A DNA stretch of 64,000 nt from Nevskiaceae bacterium (lineage in GTDB: Bacteria > Pseudomonadota > Gammaproteobacteria > Nevskiales > Nevskiaceae): assembly GCA_021731445.1 (NCBI GenBank), contig JAKFXK010000035.1:1-64000 (forward strand), in the 5' to 3' direction. Within the stretch, counting starts at the first letter, position 1. Every line of letters starts with the position of its first letter. The notes beneath the pieces are model-generated. The model was given only the letters and a program-made list of their open reading frames with translations. It had not been told where the DNA came from and made no database searches. The translations under genes and the position numbers were made by a program. Shown piece after piece: positions 25,252 to 34,214 of the stretch.

Positions 25252-27057
25252 ATGCAGCTCAACAACACGCGATTCATCACCTGCTTGCAGCAGCTGGGCA
25301 CATCGCTGCTGGGTCTCTCTTTGAGTGCGCTGTTCTGCACGGCACTGGCCCAATCCCACCCCGAAGCAGCCGTGCAAAAGCCCAACTTCGTGCTGCTGCT
25401 GATCGACGACGCCGGCTTCACCGACCTCGGCAGCTACGGTGGTGAGGCACGCACACCCAACATCGACGCGCTGGCCCAGCGCGGCGCGATGTTCACCAGC
25501 TATCACAGCTCGCCGCTGTGCTCGCCCTCGCGGGCGATGCTGCTGACTGGTATCGACAACCACCGCACGGGTGTGGCGACCATCCCCGAAACCCTGCCGG
25601 CCGAGCAGCAGGGCAAGCCTGGCTACAGCCTGCATCTGGAAAGCGGCGTGCAGACGGTGGCGACCAGGCTGAAAGCCGAGGGCTACCGCAACTACATGAC
25701 CGGCAAGTGGCATCTGGGGCATGGCCCCGGCGAGCTGCCGGATGCGCATGGCTTCGACCGTTCCTTCGTACTCGATGCCTCTGGCGCCGACAACTGGGAG
25801 CAGAAGCCCTACATGCCCTATTACACCAGCGCCGATTGGTACGAGGATGGCAAGCTTTCGAAACTGCCGGACGATTTCTACTCCTCGAAGTTCATGGTCG
25901 ACCAGATGATGGCCTACCTCGAACGCGACAAGAGCCGCAGCGAGCCGTTCTTCGCCTACATCGGTTTCCAGGCCCTGCACATCCCGGTGCAGGCGCCACG
26001 CGAACTCACCGCGCACTATGCGGGTGTCTACGATGGTGGCTGGGAGGCGTTGCGGCAGGCACGCTGGCAACGCGCGCAGGAGCGCGGGCTGATCCCCCGA
26101 GATGCGCCGCTCGCGCCGGCGCATGACAAGCTGCGCAGCTGGGATTCACTCGACGCCGACGAGCGTGCGCTCTACAGCAAGAGCATGGCCGTCCACGCCG
26201 GCATGCTGGAGGCGATGGATCAGCACATTGGCCGTCTCATCGCCTACCTCAAGGAGCGCGGGCAGCTCGACAACACCATCTTCCTCATCACCTCCGACAA
26301 CGGCCCCGAGCCAAGCGACCCCATCGCACAGACCGGCTTCAGCACCTGGATGTCGCAGAACGGCTACCGCCGCGAGCTGGAGACACTGGGCGAGAAGGGC
26401 AGCATGAACTTTATCGGTGCCGAGTGGGCCAATGCCACCGCCTCACCGGGAAACCTTTTCAAGTTCCATGCCTCGGAAGGCGGCATGCGTGTGCCGCTGA
26501 TTGCGGCTGGCCCCGGCATCGTGCCGGGGGCGCGCATCGCCAGCACCAGCTTCGTCACCGATGTGACGCCGACCATCTATGACTATGCGGGCATCGAGCC
26601 GGAGCGCTGGAGCGGCCCGGTCGCCATCACCGGCAAAAGCCTCAAGCCCACACTCGCGGGGGCTGCCACGCATACCTATGATTCCGAGACGCCGGTGGGC
26701 ATGGAGGTCGGCGGCAATGCGGCGCTGTTCAAGGGCGACTACAAGCTGACCAGGAACACCCTGCCCTGGGGCGATGCGAAGTGGCGGCTCTACAACCTGG
26801 CCAGCGATCCCGGCGAAACCAAAGACCTGGGCGCTGACGATGCCGCGCGCTACCAGGCCATGCTCGCCGACTACGCCCGCTACGAGCAGGAGATGGGTGT
26901 GCTGAAACTGCCGGACGACTTCAACCCGCACCAACAGGTGAGGATCAATGCCATCAAGAAACAGCTGCATCACTTCCGCTACCGGATTGCGATGGGTGTG
27001 TTGCTGATGGTGCTGATTGCGGTTTGGCTGGTGCGTCGTCGCAAGACGCGCGCTTGA
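25252..27057 (+). CDS. Arylsulfatase-family sulfatase, membrane-anchored at its C-terminus
   Basis: A 601-residue sulfatase with an N-terminal signal peptide (cleavage near ALA/Q at about 33). D52-D53 (LLIDDAG) bind the metal. LCSPSRAMLLTG carries the C90 that is converted to formylglycine, and GKWHLGHG (K152, H154) and TSDNGPE complete the active site. A C-terminal hydrophobic helix (YRIAMGVLLMVLIAVWLV) followed by RRRKTRA anchors it in the inner membrane, facing the periplasm. It hydrolyses sulfate esters. The maturation enzyme is encoded at 37441 and a second sulfatase at 38325. GGTGAGG precedes the ATG. Confidence 0.92.
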   Translation: MQLNNTRFITCLQQLGTSLLGLSLSALFCTALAQSHPEAAVQKPNFVLLLIDDAGFTDLGSYGGEARTPNIDALAQRGAMFTSYHSSPLCSPSRAMLLTGIDNHRTGVATIPETLPAEQQGKPGYSLHLESGVQTVATRLKAEGYRNYMTGKWHLGHGPGELPDAHGFDRSFVLDASGADNWEQKPYMPYYTSADWYEDGKLSKLPDDFYSSKFMVDQMMAYLERDKSRSEPFFAYIGFQALHIPVQAPRELTAHYAGVYDGGWEALRQARWQRAQERGLIPRDAPLAPAHDKLRSWDSLDADERALYSKSMAVHAGMLEAMDQHIGRLIAYLKERGQLDNTIFLITSDNGPEPSDPIAQTGFSTWMSQNGYRRELETLGEKGSMNFIGAEWANATASPGNLFKFHASEGGMRVPLIAAGPGIVPGARIASTSFVTDVTPTIYDYAGIEPERWSGPVAITGKSLKPTLAGAATHTYDSETPVGMEVGGNAALFKGDYKLTRNTLPWGDAKWRLYNLASDPGETKDLGADDAARYQAMLADYARYEQEMGVLKLPDDFNPHQQVRINAIKKQLHHFRYRIAMGVLLMVLIAVWLVRRRKTRA

Positions 27058-27075
27058 GCGGGCATCACCGAATCA

Positions 27076-27171
27076 GTCATTCCCGCGAAGGCGGGAATCC
27101 AGGCTCCCGTTTCTGTTGCTGACTTGCCTTGCGCTTCGTGCCAACTGGATTCCCGCCTTCGCGGGAATGAC
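27076..27171. repeat. Inverted-repeat element with perfect 27-bp arms (REP/MITE-like)
   Basis: The arms at 27076-27102 and 27145-27171 are exact reverse complements (start GTCATTCCCGCGAAGGC, end with its complement ...GCGGGAATGAC), and each arm itself contains the palindrome TTCCCGCGAAGGCGGGAA. The 42-base centre is unrelated. TCATTCCCGCGAAGGCGGGAATC repeats are widely scattered in beta- and gammaproteobacterial genomes. Lying between convergent genes it may also act as a transcription terminator for both. Confidence 0.85.
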
Positions 27172-27180
27172 CGCGTCTAC

Positions 27181-27876
27181 TTATCGACTCGTCGCTTTCG
27201 ACTTTGCAGTGCTGGATTTCTTGTTGACGGCTGCTTTCTGCTTTGAGGCGACCGGCACATCCTCCACGCCACTCACCTGCGGCTGCATCAGCTTCATCAG
27301 CATCCAGGTAAACAGCTCGTTGCCGCTCTTGCGGCTGATCTCGCCATCGTGGACGAGCTGGTGCGTGCCCCAGAAAGCCATGTGCAGCATCCACGCCAGT
27401 GCCCGGGCCTGGGCTTCGCTGAGCGCGAACTGCCGCATCACCACGGGCGTCCACAGCTTGGTCAGCAGGTGCCGCAGGCGCATCCCCATGCGGCTGGTCT
27501 CGGCGTTGTCGGAGTAGGTGGCGGTGATCATCTGCCAGAGCGCGCGCACCCGCGCCGGGTTCTCGGCAAAGGTCTCCTGCTCGACGATGCGCATCAGGCC
27601 CGCCAGGTCGTTGCCGTTGTCGCCGATGCTGCTGCGGATGTTTTCGTAGCGGCTGCGGAACAGGTGCGACATGGTGTCGGCCATCAGCTCGTCGACCGAG
27701 GCGAAGTGCTGGTAGACCAGCTGGCGGCTGACCTTGGCCGTCTCAGCCACCGAGATCATGCTCAGTGCCGGCCAGCCCTGCGTCTCCACCACGGTCGCGG
27801 CCACGTCCAGCAGCGCCAGCCTGCGGTCGTCGCGGGCGAGATAGGCGCGTTTCTCGGTCGGCTTCTTGCGGGTCAT
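27181..27876 (-). CDS. TetR-family transcriptional regulator
   Basis: A 231-residue repressor. The N-terminal HTH is clear (ALLDVAATVVETQGW, then SMISVAETAKVSRQLVYQHFASVDELMADTM), followed by an all-helical ligand domain and a lysine/serine-rich tail (KQKAAVNKKSSTAKSKATSR). ATG 27876 gives MTRKKPTEKRAYLARDDRR. It lies 37 bases after the stop of the tandem DsbA-fold gene and is probably in its operon. It is the only regulator in the 25-44 kb block, so it is the best candidate to bind the repeated TTkACA-N3-TGTAAA palindromes there (inference). Confidence 0.88.
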   Translation of the reverse strand: MTRKKPTEKRAYLARDDRRLALLDVAATVVETQGWPALSMISVAETAKVSRQLVYQHFASVDELMADTMSHLFRSRYENIRSSIGDNGNDLAGLMRIVEQETFAENPARVRALWQMITATYSDNAETSRMGMRLRHLLTKLWTPVVMRQFALSEAQARALAWMLHMAFWGTHQLVHDGEISRKSGNELFTWMLMKLMQPQVSGVEDVPVASKQKAAVNKKSSTAKSKATSR

Positions 27877-27913
27877 GGCGGCATCTTGGTGGGATATCCA
27901 CGCGCTGTAAACA

Positions 27914-29233
27914 TCACTGTGCAATCAGTCGGCGCATGATTTCCTCCTCGATCAACCAGATTCGATCCTGCCCCCAGACGGTGAATGCAGGTTCGCCATC
28001 GCCCGCCACCAGCCGCAGGGTCGGCACGCCCCAGGAGCCAGCGGCAATCATGTCCTGCACATTGGCTTCCATCTCGGCTTCCCAATCCTTGCTGTCGAGA
28101 TGCTCCAGCGCTTTTGCCCAGTCCAGCCCCGCGCGTTCGACGATGCCGCGCAAGCCCGACAGCGCTTGCGCATTGACCCCTTCACTCCACACCGCCTGGC
28201 TGTAGACGTGAAGGTATTCGAAGCCGCAGCCCTGCTCCCGCGCCCAGGGAAACAGCGAGTAGGCGCGCAAGATCGGCTTGCCGAACGGATCCCAGATGTT
28301 GCCGAAAGCGATGCTCAGCGTCTCGGCCTCGCGTTGTGTGTCCTGCAGGATGTACATGCCCTTGCGCCGGTCGGCCTTCACGCCACGCATCATCATTGGC
28401 AGCACGGGGCGCAGTACCAGGTCAATCGGGTAGCGCTGACAGAGCGCGGCCACGCGCGCATATGAGAGATGCGTGTAAGGGCTGCGCAGCGAGGGGAAGA
28501 ACTCCAGCGTCAGGCGGCGGCTGGCAATGGATGCGGCGGGTCTCGTCTGACGCCGCATGACGCTGGGGCTGATCAGCGCGCCGGCGCGCCGCGCACCCAG
28601 CGCATCCAGCCTTTGCTCCAGGTAATGCAGGCGGTCGATGCCCCAGTACCACTCGCCTTCGTAATGGAACATGCCACCGAGGTAATGGCCGAGCCGGTGG
28701 CGCAGGTCGAAGTGTTTCTGCAGGTGCTCTGCGGCCACGGCCTCGCTCGGCAGTACGCGGCCCAGGCCTAAGGCTTCGAGCGCGGTGGACGAACCCTGGT
28801 GCAGTGCCGTGTTCACGCGCATTGCCTGCTGTGCGAAGTCGCGCGGCTCGTCGCATGCAAGCAGCACGCGGCGAGCGAGAATCAAGTCTGCCGACGCGGC
28901 CGGCGCATCGAAGCTGAGGCCGTAAAACGGCGCTATCGCCGCGCACTCGCGTGTTGCCCATTGATCCCACAAGGCCTGCTCGTGGATGGCGATCGGTGTG
29001 GGCCGGGCCACGACCTTTGGCACCAGCTGGATGTCGTAGCGGTCGAGCAGGGGGGCTATGGCCTGTACCGCCAGCTGGCTGTAAGGGTCGTCCACCTGAT
29101 GGAAATACAGCACGGTGTGTGCGCGGCCTTGTCGTTGCCGCGCCGCTTCGGCGCGCAGGCGCTGCTGGGTGCGGCGTGCCGGGTCGGCAAGGCGCCGCAT
29201 TACGGCGCTGCGGATGGTGCGGATCAGGTCCAT
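27914..29233 (-). CDS. Tandem DsbA-fold protein (2-hydroxychromene-2-carboxylate isomerase-like)
   Basis: A 439-residue protein made of two thioredoxin/DsbA-like halves. The first begins VLYFHQVDDPYSQLA and the second LEFFPSLRSPYTHLSY; both lack a CxxC at the usual place, so neither is a disulfide oxidase. The second half ends with the cis-proline region GSWGVPTLRLV. This pattern is of the HCCA-isomerase/GST-kappa type, which uses glutathione as cofactor. There is no signal peptide, so it is probably cytoplasmic. It is the first gene of an operon with tetR; the operator at 29282 lies 49 bases upstream of its start. Confidence 0.8.
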   Translation of the reverse strand: MDLIRTIRSAVMRRLADPARRTQQRLRAEAARQRQGRAHTVLYFHQVDDPYSQLAVQAIAPLLDRYDIQLVPKVVARPTPIAIHEQALWDQWATRECAAIAPFYGLSFDAPAASADLILARRVLLACDEPRDFAQQAMRVNTALHQGSSTALEALGLGRVLPSEAVAAEHLQKHFDLRHRLGHYLGGMFHYEGEWYWGIDRLHYLEQRLDALGARRAGALISPSVMRRQTRPAASIASRRLTLEFFPSLRSPYTHLSYARVAALCQRYPIDLVLRPVLPMMMRGVKADRRKGMYILQDTQREAETLSIAFGNIWDPFGKPILRAYSLFPWAREQGCGFEYLHVYSQAVWSEGVNAQALSGLRGIVERAGLDWAKALEHLDSKDWEAEMEANVQDMIAAGSWGVPTLRLVAGDGEPAFTVWGQDRIWLIEEEIMRRLIAQ

Positions 29234-29281
29234 GCGGTTTTCCTCGAAAGCGCAACTTCAGGCGGTGATGCGGCAATTCTA

Positions 29282-29296
29282 TTTACAACGTGTAAA
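29282..29296. promoter_or_regulatory. TetR-type operator, site 1 (TTTACA-ACG-TGTAAA)
   Basis: A perfect 6-bp inverted repeat with a three-base spacer, in the divergent promoter region between the DsbA-fold/tetR operon (minus) and the MBL-fold gene (plus). The same palindrome recurs at 36003, 37363 and 40017. If tetR binds here it would control itself and the MBL gene. Confidence 0.7.
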
Positions 29297-29357
29297 ATTT
29301 GTTGCAGGGCAGGAACCTACCCGGTAACGCGCCTGCCATGTATCGAGGAGAGACGCC

Positions 29358-30434
29358 ATGTGGAAAAAGATCGGCATTGGACTCATTGCGCTCATCACCA
29401 TCGCTGTCTTACTCAACCGCACCGTGGGCGACAGGCTGATGCTGAAGATGATGCAGAAGCAGGTGGTGGCGAACCTTTCCGGTGCCAGTTTCGCGGAGTT
29501 TGGCGATGGCCTCAACATCGTGCTCTGCGGTGCAGGCTCGCCCTTTCCTGATGTGAAACGCGCCGGTCCCTGCGTTGCGGTGATCGCCGGCCAGCAAATC
29601 CTGATCATCGACGCCGGCTCCGGCTCCGCACGCAACCTCGCACCCTCCGGCATCCCGGCCGGCAAGATCGCGGCGGTGCTGCTCACCCACTATCACTCCG
29701 ATCACATCGACGGCCTCGGCGAGCTGCTGCTGCAACGCTGGGGCAATGCCGCGCACACCACGCCGACGCCGGTGATCGGGCCCACCGGTGTGGAGCAGGT
29801 CGTGGCAGGCTTCAACCTGGCCTACACGCAGGACTTCAGCTATCGCGTCGCCCATCACGGGCCGAAGATCATCCCGCCCGGTGGCGCAGGCGGCGTTGCA
29901 CAGCCCTTTGACCTGCCCGCGCCCGGCGTCGGCAGCGTGGTCTACGACGTGGAGGGCCTCAAGGTCACCGCCTTCGCAGTCGACCACCGCCCCATCGTCC
30001 CCGCCGTCGGCTATCGCATCGACTACCAGGGCCGCAGCGCCGTGATCTCCGGCGACACCGTGAAGTCCACCAACTTGGCGCAGTTCGCCAAGGGGGTAGA
30101 CCTGCTGGTGCACGAGGCGCTCTCGCCCGAGCTGGTGGGCCTCATTGCCGGGGGCGCAAAGCAGGCGGGGGCCGCCAACATCGAGCAGATCAGCCACGAC
30201 ATCATCAACTACCACACGACGCCGGTGGAGGCTGCGGAAATCGCCCAGGCAGCGGGTGCCAGGCACCTGCTGTTCTACCACCTCGTCCCGGTGCTGCCGC
30301 TCAAGCGGCTGGAACCGATTTTTCTGCGCGGGGTGAGCAAGGCCTACGACGGCGAGGTGACGGTGGGGCAGGATCAGAGCTGGATCAGCATGCCCGCCAA
30401 CAGCCGCGAGGTGAAAGTGGGCCGCCGTGGCTAG
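29358..30434 (+). CDS. MBL-fold metallo-hydrolase (RNase Z/arylsulfatase-like), membrane-anchored
   Basis: A 358-residue protein with an N-terminal hydrophobic anchor (IGIGLIALITIAVLL). The dizinc site is THYHSDHIDG (H111, H113, D115, H116), with ISGDTVKS and HEALS supplying further ligands and FYHLVP near the end. This is the RNase Z-like subgroup that includes some arylsulfatases; with a membrane anchor a tRNA-processing role is unlikely. It would act in the periplasm on a small ester or sulfate ester. Its stop TAG lies in the CTAG at the left end of the MITE-like element. Confidence 0.85.
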   Translation: MWKKIGIGLIALITIAVLLNRTVGDRLMLKMMQKQVVANLSGASFAEFGDGLNIVLCGAGSPFPDVKRAGPCVAVIAGQQILIIDAGSGSARNLAPSGIPAGKIAAVLLTHYHSDHIDGLGELLLQRWGNAAHTTPTPVIGPTGVEQVVAGFNLAYTQDFSYRVAHHGPKIIPPGGAGGVAQPFDLPAPGVGSVVYDVEGLKVTAFAVDHRPIVPAVGYRIDYQGRSAVISGDTVKSTNLAQFAKGVDLLVHEALSPELVGLIAGGAKQAGAANIEQISHDIINYHTTPVEAAEIAQAAGARHLLFYHLVPVLPLKRLEPIFLRGVSKAYDGEVTVGQDQSWISMPANSREVKVGRRG

Positions 30435-30691
30435 GGTGTGTTGACACATGAATGGTCGCTGCGTTGCAGGTCAAAATCGCGTCAGGCTAGGCGCAGGCCG
30501 ACGCGAAGGCTGTACGCCTTCGCTGGGCTTATAACGACGCATGGCCAGCAACCCTCCGGGGCGGGACTGTTTTGGGGCATTGCTACGTCAGCAAGTGCTT
30601 CAATACCGACGTATTGCGCGCACTTGCTTCCTTGCACTGCCCCAAAACAGCCTTCCGCCGCAGCGATCATTCATATGTCAACACACCCTAG
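30431..30691. mobile_element. MITE-like element with 33-bp terminal inverted repeats
   Basis: The ends CTAGGGTGTGTTGACA... (30431-30463) and ...TGTCAACACACCCTAG (30659-30691) are inverted copies with two mismatches over 33 bases. Inside are a GCGAAGGC/GCCTTCGC hairpin and a second inverted pair, CTGTTTTGGGGCA / TGCCCCAAAACAG. It has no coding sequence of its own. CTAG stands at both borders and may include a target duplication. The left border holds the stop codon of the MBL gene and the right end carries the ATG used by the GST gene. Confidence 0.75.
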
Positions 30692-31859
30692 GCCCCCGAA
30701 AGACTGGTTCATCTGGGGTTCCGAGCTTTCGCCCTACGCGCTCAAGCTTGCACTCTGCTGCCGCTATTCCAATCTGCCGCACCGCTTTCTGCCGGATCAA
30801 GGCAGTTGGGCCGAGAACTGGCGCTGCGTGCTGCGGCTGGAAAAACTCAAGCGCCGCCGGCTGCCGCTCACCTGGCCGGTGATGAGCGAAGACGATGAAC
30901 TGCCACTGGTGCCGTACCTGTTCGGGCCGGAGGGCGAGAACCTCTACGACTCCAGCGCCATCGCCGAGTGGCTGGATCACAGCTTGCCGGGGGAACACAC
31001 GCTCATCCCTGCTGATCCACTCGCCGGTTTCGTCGCGCGCCTCATCGACGACTACGCCGACGAGTTCCTGCTCTACGCCGTGCATCATCAACGCTGGAAA
31101 GTCTCCGCTCACGACAACGATGCCGGTCAGCGTCTCGCCCGCGAATACCGCTTCCAGCTCGGCCCCCTGCAGCCATTGATGGTGCGCTGGTTCAGCGCAA
31201 GGCAGACGCGGCGCCTGCCTTATCTCTTCAGCGTCGCACCAACAGGCTTCCACATCGCAGGCCTGCCGCGGCGTCGCCAGCCACTGGCGCGCGAGGGTTT
31301 TCCGCCCACTCATGCGCTGCTCGAAGAGGCCTTCGCACGGCTGACGGCGCTGCTCGACGTGCTGCTGGGTGGGCGCAGCTATCTGCTCGGTGAGCGGTTC
31401 ACCCTCGCCGACGCCGCGCTCTATGGACAGCTCGGCATGAACCTCGCCGACCCGAGCACCGCGCGCGACCTGCGCGAGCGCACGCCTCAGCTGTATCGCT
31501 GGCTGAATGTGCTGCACCGCGGCACGCCATTGCGCGTCGATGCACCGCTGTGCATCGACTCTGCCCTCAAGCCCCTGCTGGCCGAGATCAGCCGCACCCA
31601 CCTGCCGCTGATGCAGCAGAACGCCGCAGCGCACCAGCGCTTCAAACAGCAAGGCCAGCGACGCTTCAATGAGCGCGCCTTCAATGCCGGTGAAGCGCTC
31701 TACGACGGTGTGCTCGATGGCCAGCCGTATCGCAGCGTTGCCAGGAGTTTTCAGGCGCGCAGCTGGCGCGATTGCCAGGTGCGCTGGGCGGCATTGACCG
31801 TGCCCGTGCGTGCAGAACTTGCGGCCCTGCTGCCGGCCGCGCACACATTCAGCACCTGA
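30675..31859 (+). CDS. Glutathione S-transferase family protein, long form
   Basis: A 394-residue protein. The N-terminal thioredoxin-like GST domain starts WFIWGSELSPYALKL and carries the VPYLF and EGENLYDSSAIAEWLDH glutathione-binding region. The all-helical C-terminal domain has SYLLGERFTLADAALYGQL, the GST N-capping box. About 120 extra residues follow, ending AALLPAAHTFST. The ATG at 30675 belongs to the right end of the MITE-like element, so the element supplies the start codon. Substrate unknown; the context suggests glutathione-dependent processing of a hydrophobic compound. Confidence 0.83.
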   Translation: MSTHPRPPKDWFIWGSELSPYALKLALCCRYSNLPHRFLPDQGSWAENWRCVLRLEKLKRRRLPLTWPVMSEDDELPLVPYLFGPEGENLYDSSAIAEWLDHSLPGEHTLIPADPLAGFVARLIDDYADEFLLYAVHHQRWKVSAHDNDAGQRLAREYRFQLGPLQPLMVRWFSARQTRRLPYLFSVAPTGFHIAGLPRRRQPLAREGFPPTHALLEEAFARLTALLDVLLGGRSYLLGERFTLADAALYGQLGMNLADPSTARDLRERTPQLYRWLNVLHRGTPLRVDAPLCIDSALKPLLAEISRTHLPLMQQNAAAHQRFKQQGQRRFNERAFNAGEALYDGVLDGQPYRSVARSFQARSWRDCQVRWAALTVPVRAELAALLPAAHTFST

Positions 31860-31873
31860 GCAGGATTTAAGCC

Positions 31874-31892
31874 GCATCACGCCGGGTGATGC
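31874..31892 (+). terminator. Small hairpin after the GST gene
   Basis: GCATCAC and GTGATGC pair across a five-base loop, 15 bases past the GST stop, without a T-run. It may be a weak or Rho-assisted terminator. I see no operator palindrome in the rest of the 31860-32000 gap. Confidence 0.3.
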
Positions 31893-32000
31893 CAATCCCT
31901 GCCACAGCCATCTTTACCACTTCGCGTCCGCACCACGCCTGACATACATTGCCCGTGCCGCCGTGAGCGCGGTGCAAATGTTCTTGAGGCAGGAGCCGTC

Positions 32001-34214
32001 ATGCGCTGGATCGCACATCAAGCTTGGGTTGCAACACTGCTCGTCACGGCGGCACTGGTCGGCTGCGGCAATTCATCCGGGCCGGGTGGAACCACCCCCA
32101 TCGGCAGCAACCCCGACAGCGTGAACAACACGCCACCGGTGTCGAAGTTCGATCTCGCCAACCGCTGCTTCGTGCTGAAGACCAATGGCAAGTACGTGGT
32201 GCGCGATGCAACGGGTTTCATCGCCAATGGCAGCAGTGCTAATGGCGCCGAGGCGTTCTACATGAAGCCTGCAGGCCTGGGCCGCTATCTGTTCTACACC
32301 AAGGGCCGGGCGCTGATGACCGGCGCTGGCACCGCCGTGACGGCACAGGCCACGCCTGCCGACGGTGCCGACATCACGCTCAGTGGCGACAACGGCCTCT
32401 ACACCGCCAAGTCACTCGGCATGGCGCTGGCGGTCGATGGCACGGGGCGTCTGCTGCTGGGCAGCACCGCAGCACCTTTGGTGTTCGAGCCGGCGACGGG
32501 ATGCAGCGTGTATCCCGAAATGCCTGTGGGCATCGCGGCGGCGACATTCAAGAACGCACTCGGCAAGCCGGTGATCGGCTTTGCCGAAGTGCATTCACAC
32601 ATGGGCATGGGTAGCGAGATGTCCGACGGCAGTGGCGATGTCGGCCCCTCGGCGGGCGGCGTGCTGTACGGGCAGGCGATCAACCGCTTCGGCGTGCTGG
32701 CCGCACTGGAGAGCTGCGAAGTGATGCATGGCCCCGACGGCACGCTCAGCGCCGAGAACATCATCCTCGACCAGAACCCCACCGAAACGCATGACGTGGT
32801 GGGCTGGCCGAGTTTCATCGACTGGCCGAAAAACGATTCCTTCCTGCACCAGCAGATGTATTACAAGTGGATCGAGCGCGCCTGGAAAGCGGGCCTGCGC
32901 ACCATGACCATCCACGGCACCACCATCGAGGCCTTGTGCAACATCGCAGCGGCCAGCTATGGCGACAAGATGGCCGAGTGCGTGGACATGGAGGTGGGCG
33001 TCCAGCAGGTGCAGTACATGTATGACGTGCAGAACTACGTCGATGCGCAGGAAGGCGGGCCGGGCAAGGGCTGGTTTCGCATCGTCAAGGACCCCGCCGA
33101 AGCACGTGCAGTGATTGCCGAAGGCAAGCTGGCGGTGATCCTGGGGCTTGAGTTCTCCAACATCTTCCACTGCCGCGTGCAGTTTCTGCCCGGCGGCAGA
33201 GAGACCAGCGACTGCGACGAGGCCGAGATCGACAGCGAGATCGACCGCGCCTGGAACCTGGGTGTGCGGCAGATCTTCCCCTATCACGATGTGGATTCAG
33301 CACTCGGTGGCACCGGCATCTTCAGCTCGGTACTGAACTACGTGGGCTACAGCGACATCCATGGCTTCTGGAAAACCTATGCCTGCCCGGATGTGGAGTA
33401 CTTCACCGGCGAGGGCGTGTTCGTCGCAGGTGCAGAGCTTGAAACCGCGCCGTTCATGCTGGGCAGTGATCCGCTCAGCCAGGCCATCATCGCCAATGGC
33501 GGCGGTACCTTGCCGGTGTATCCGCCGGGTCGTCAGTGCAATGCGCGCGGCGTGACGCCGCTGGGCAAGTACGCGATCGACAAGATCCTGAAGAAGGGCT
33601 TCATCCTCGACATCGACCACGCCGAACTGTCGATCAAGCAGTACATGCTCGACGAGGGCGCGAAGCTGACACCCAACTACCCGGCGGTGTCGGGCCACGG
33701 CGGCCACGGCGGCATCAGCACGGCGCAGGCCGAGCAGATGTTCCGGCAGGGCGGCATCATTTATCCGGCGCTACCCAACGGCAAGGACTTTGCGCGCTAC
33801 ATCAGCCAGATCAAGCCGGTGTGGGCGCGTTCGACCAGCCGCCCGCTGGCAGTGGGCTATGGCGCGGATTCAAACGGACTGCGCACCCTGCCGGGATCAC
33901 GCGGCGCAGGCTCAACGGCAATCCAATATCCCTTCACCCTGTTCCAGGGTGCGGGCTGGGGGCCGCAGTACGCGGCGGCGGGCATCGCGCCGCTGAAGGT
34001 CGACATGCTGTCGATCCCCGGCGGCAAGAGCTGGAATATGGATGAGGAAGGCATGTCCCACTACGGCCTGATGGCAGACATCGTCGAGGAAATCCGCATC
34101 GAAGGCGGCGAGGAGGCGACCACGGCGCTCTACAACTCCGCCGAAACCTTCCTGCAGCTTTGGGAGCAGACGCTCAGGGCCTCTGCCGATGCGAGAACCA
34201 AGCCGGTGCCGTAA
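32001..34214 (+). CDS. Large lipoprotein with a TIM-barrel amidohydrolase/dipeptidase-like domain
   Basis: A 737-residue lipoprotein: the lipobox is LVGC with C22. Residues about 50-170 look like a beta-trefoil/fascin-type carbohydrate-like domain (DLANRCFVLKTNGKYVVRDATG, GLYTAKSLGMALAV). The catalytic part starts at VIGFAEVHSHMGMG (H198, H200), and continues with GLRTMTIHGTT, QIFPYHDVDSALGG, FILDIDHAEL and NYPAVSGHGGHGGIS. This is a metal-dependent TIM-barrel pattern related to peptidase M19 or amidohydrolases. Substrate unknown. It overlaps the following membrane-protein gene by 26 bases, so the two are coupled. Confidence 0.78.
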   Translation: MRWIAHQAWVATLLVTAALVGCGNSSGPGGTTPIGSNPDSVNNTPPVSKFDLANRCFVLKTNGKYVVRDATGFIANGSSANGAEAFYMKPAGLGRYLFYTKGRALMTGAGTAVTAQATPADGADITLSGDNGLYTAKSLGMALAVDGTGRLLLGSTAAPLVFEPATGCSVYPEMPVGIAAATFKNALGKPVIGFAEVHSHMGMGSEMSDGSGDVGPSAGGVLYGQAINRFGVLAALESCEVMHGPDGTLSAENIILDQNPTETHDVVGWPSFIDWPKNDSFLHQQMYYKWIERAWKAGLRTMTIHGTTIEALCNIAAASYGDKMAECVDMEVGVQQVQYMYDVQNYVDAQEGGPGKGWFRIVKDPAEARAVIAEGKLAVILGLEFSNIFHCRVQFLPGGRETSDCDEAEIDSEIDRAWNLGVRQIFPYHDVDSALGGTGIFSSVLNYVGYSDIHGFWKTYACPDVEYFTGEGVFVAGAELETAPFMLGSDPLSQAIIANGGGTLPVYPPGRQCNARGVTPLGKYAIDKILKKGFILDIDHAELSIKQYMLDEGAKLTPNYPAVSGHGGHGGISTAQAEQMFRQGGIIYPALPNGKDFARYISQIKPVWARSTSRPLAVGYGADSNGLRTLPGSRGAGSTAIQYPFTLFQGAGWGPQYAAAGIAPLKVDMLSIPGGKSWNMDEEGMSHYGLMADIVEEIRIEGGEEATTALYNSAETFLQLWEQTLRASADARTKPVP

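Noticed and set aside
30441-30455. TTGACACATGAATGG at the left end of the MITE-like element as another operator
   Set aside because: It has the TTGACA half but lacks the TGTAAA partner; it is part of the element's terminal repeat.
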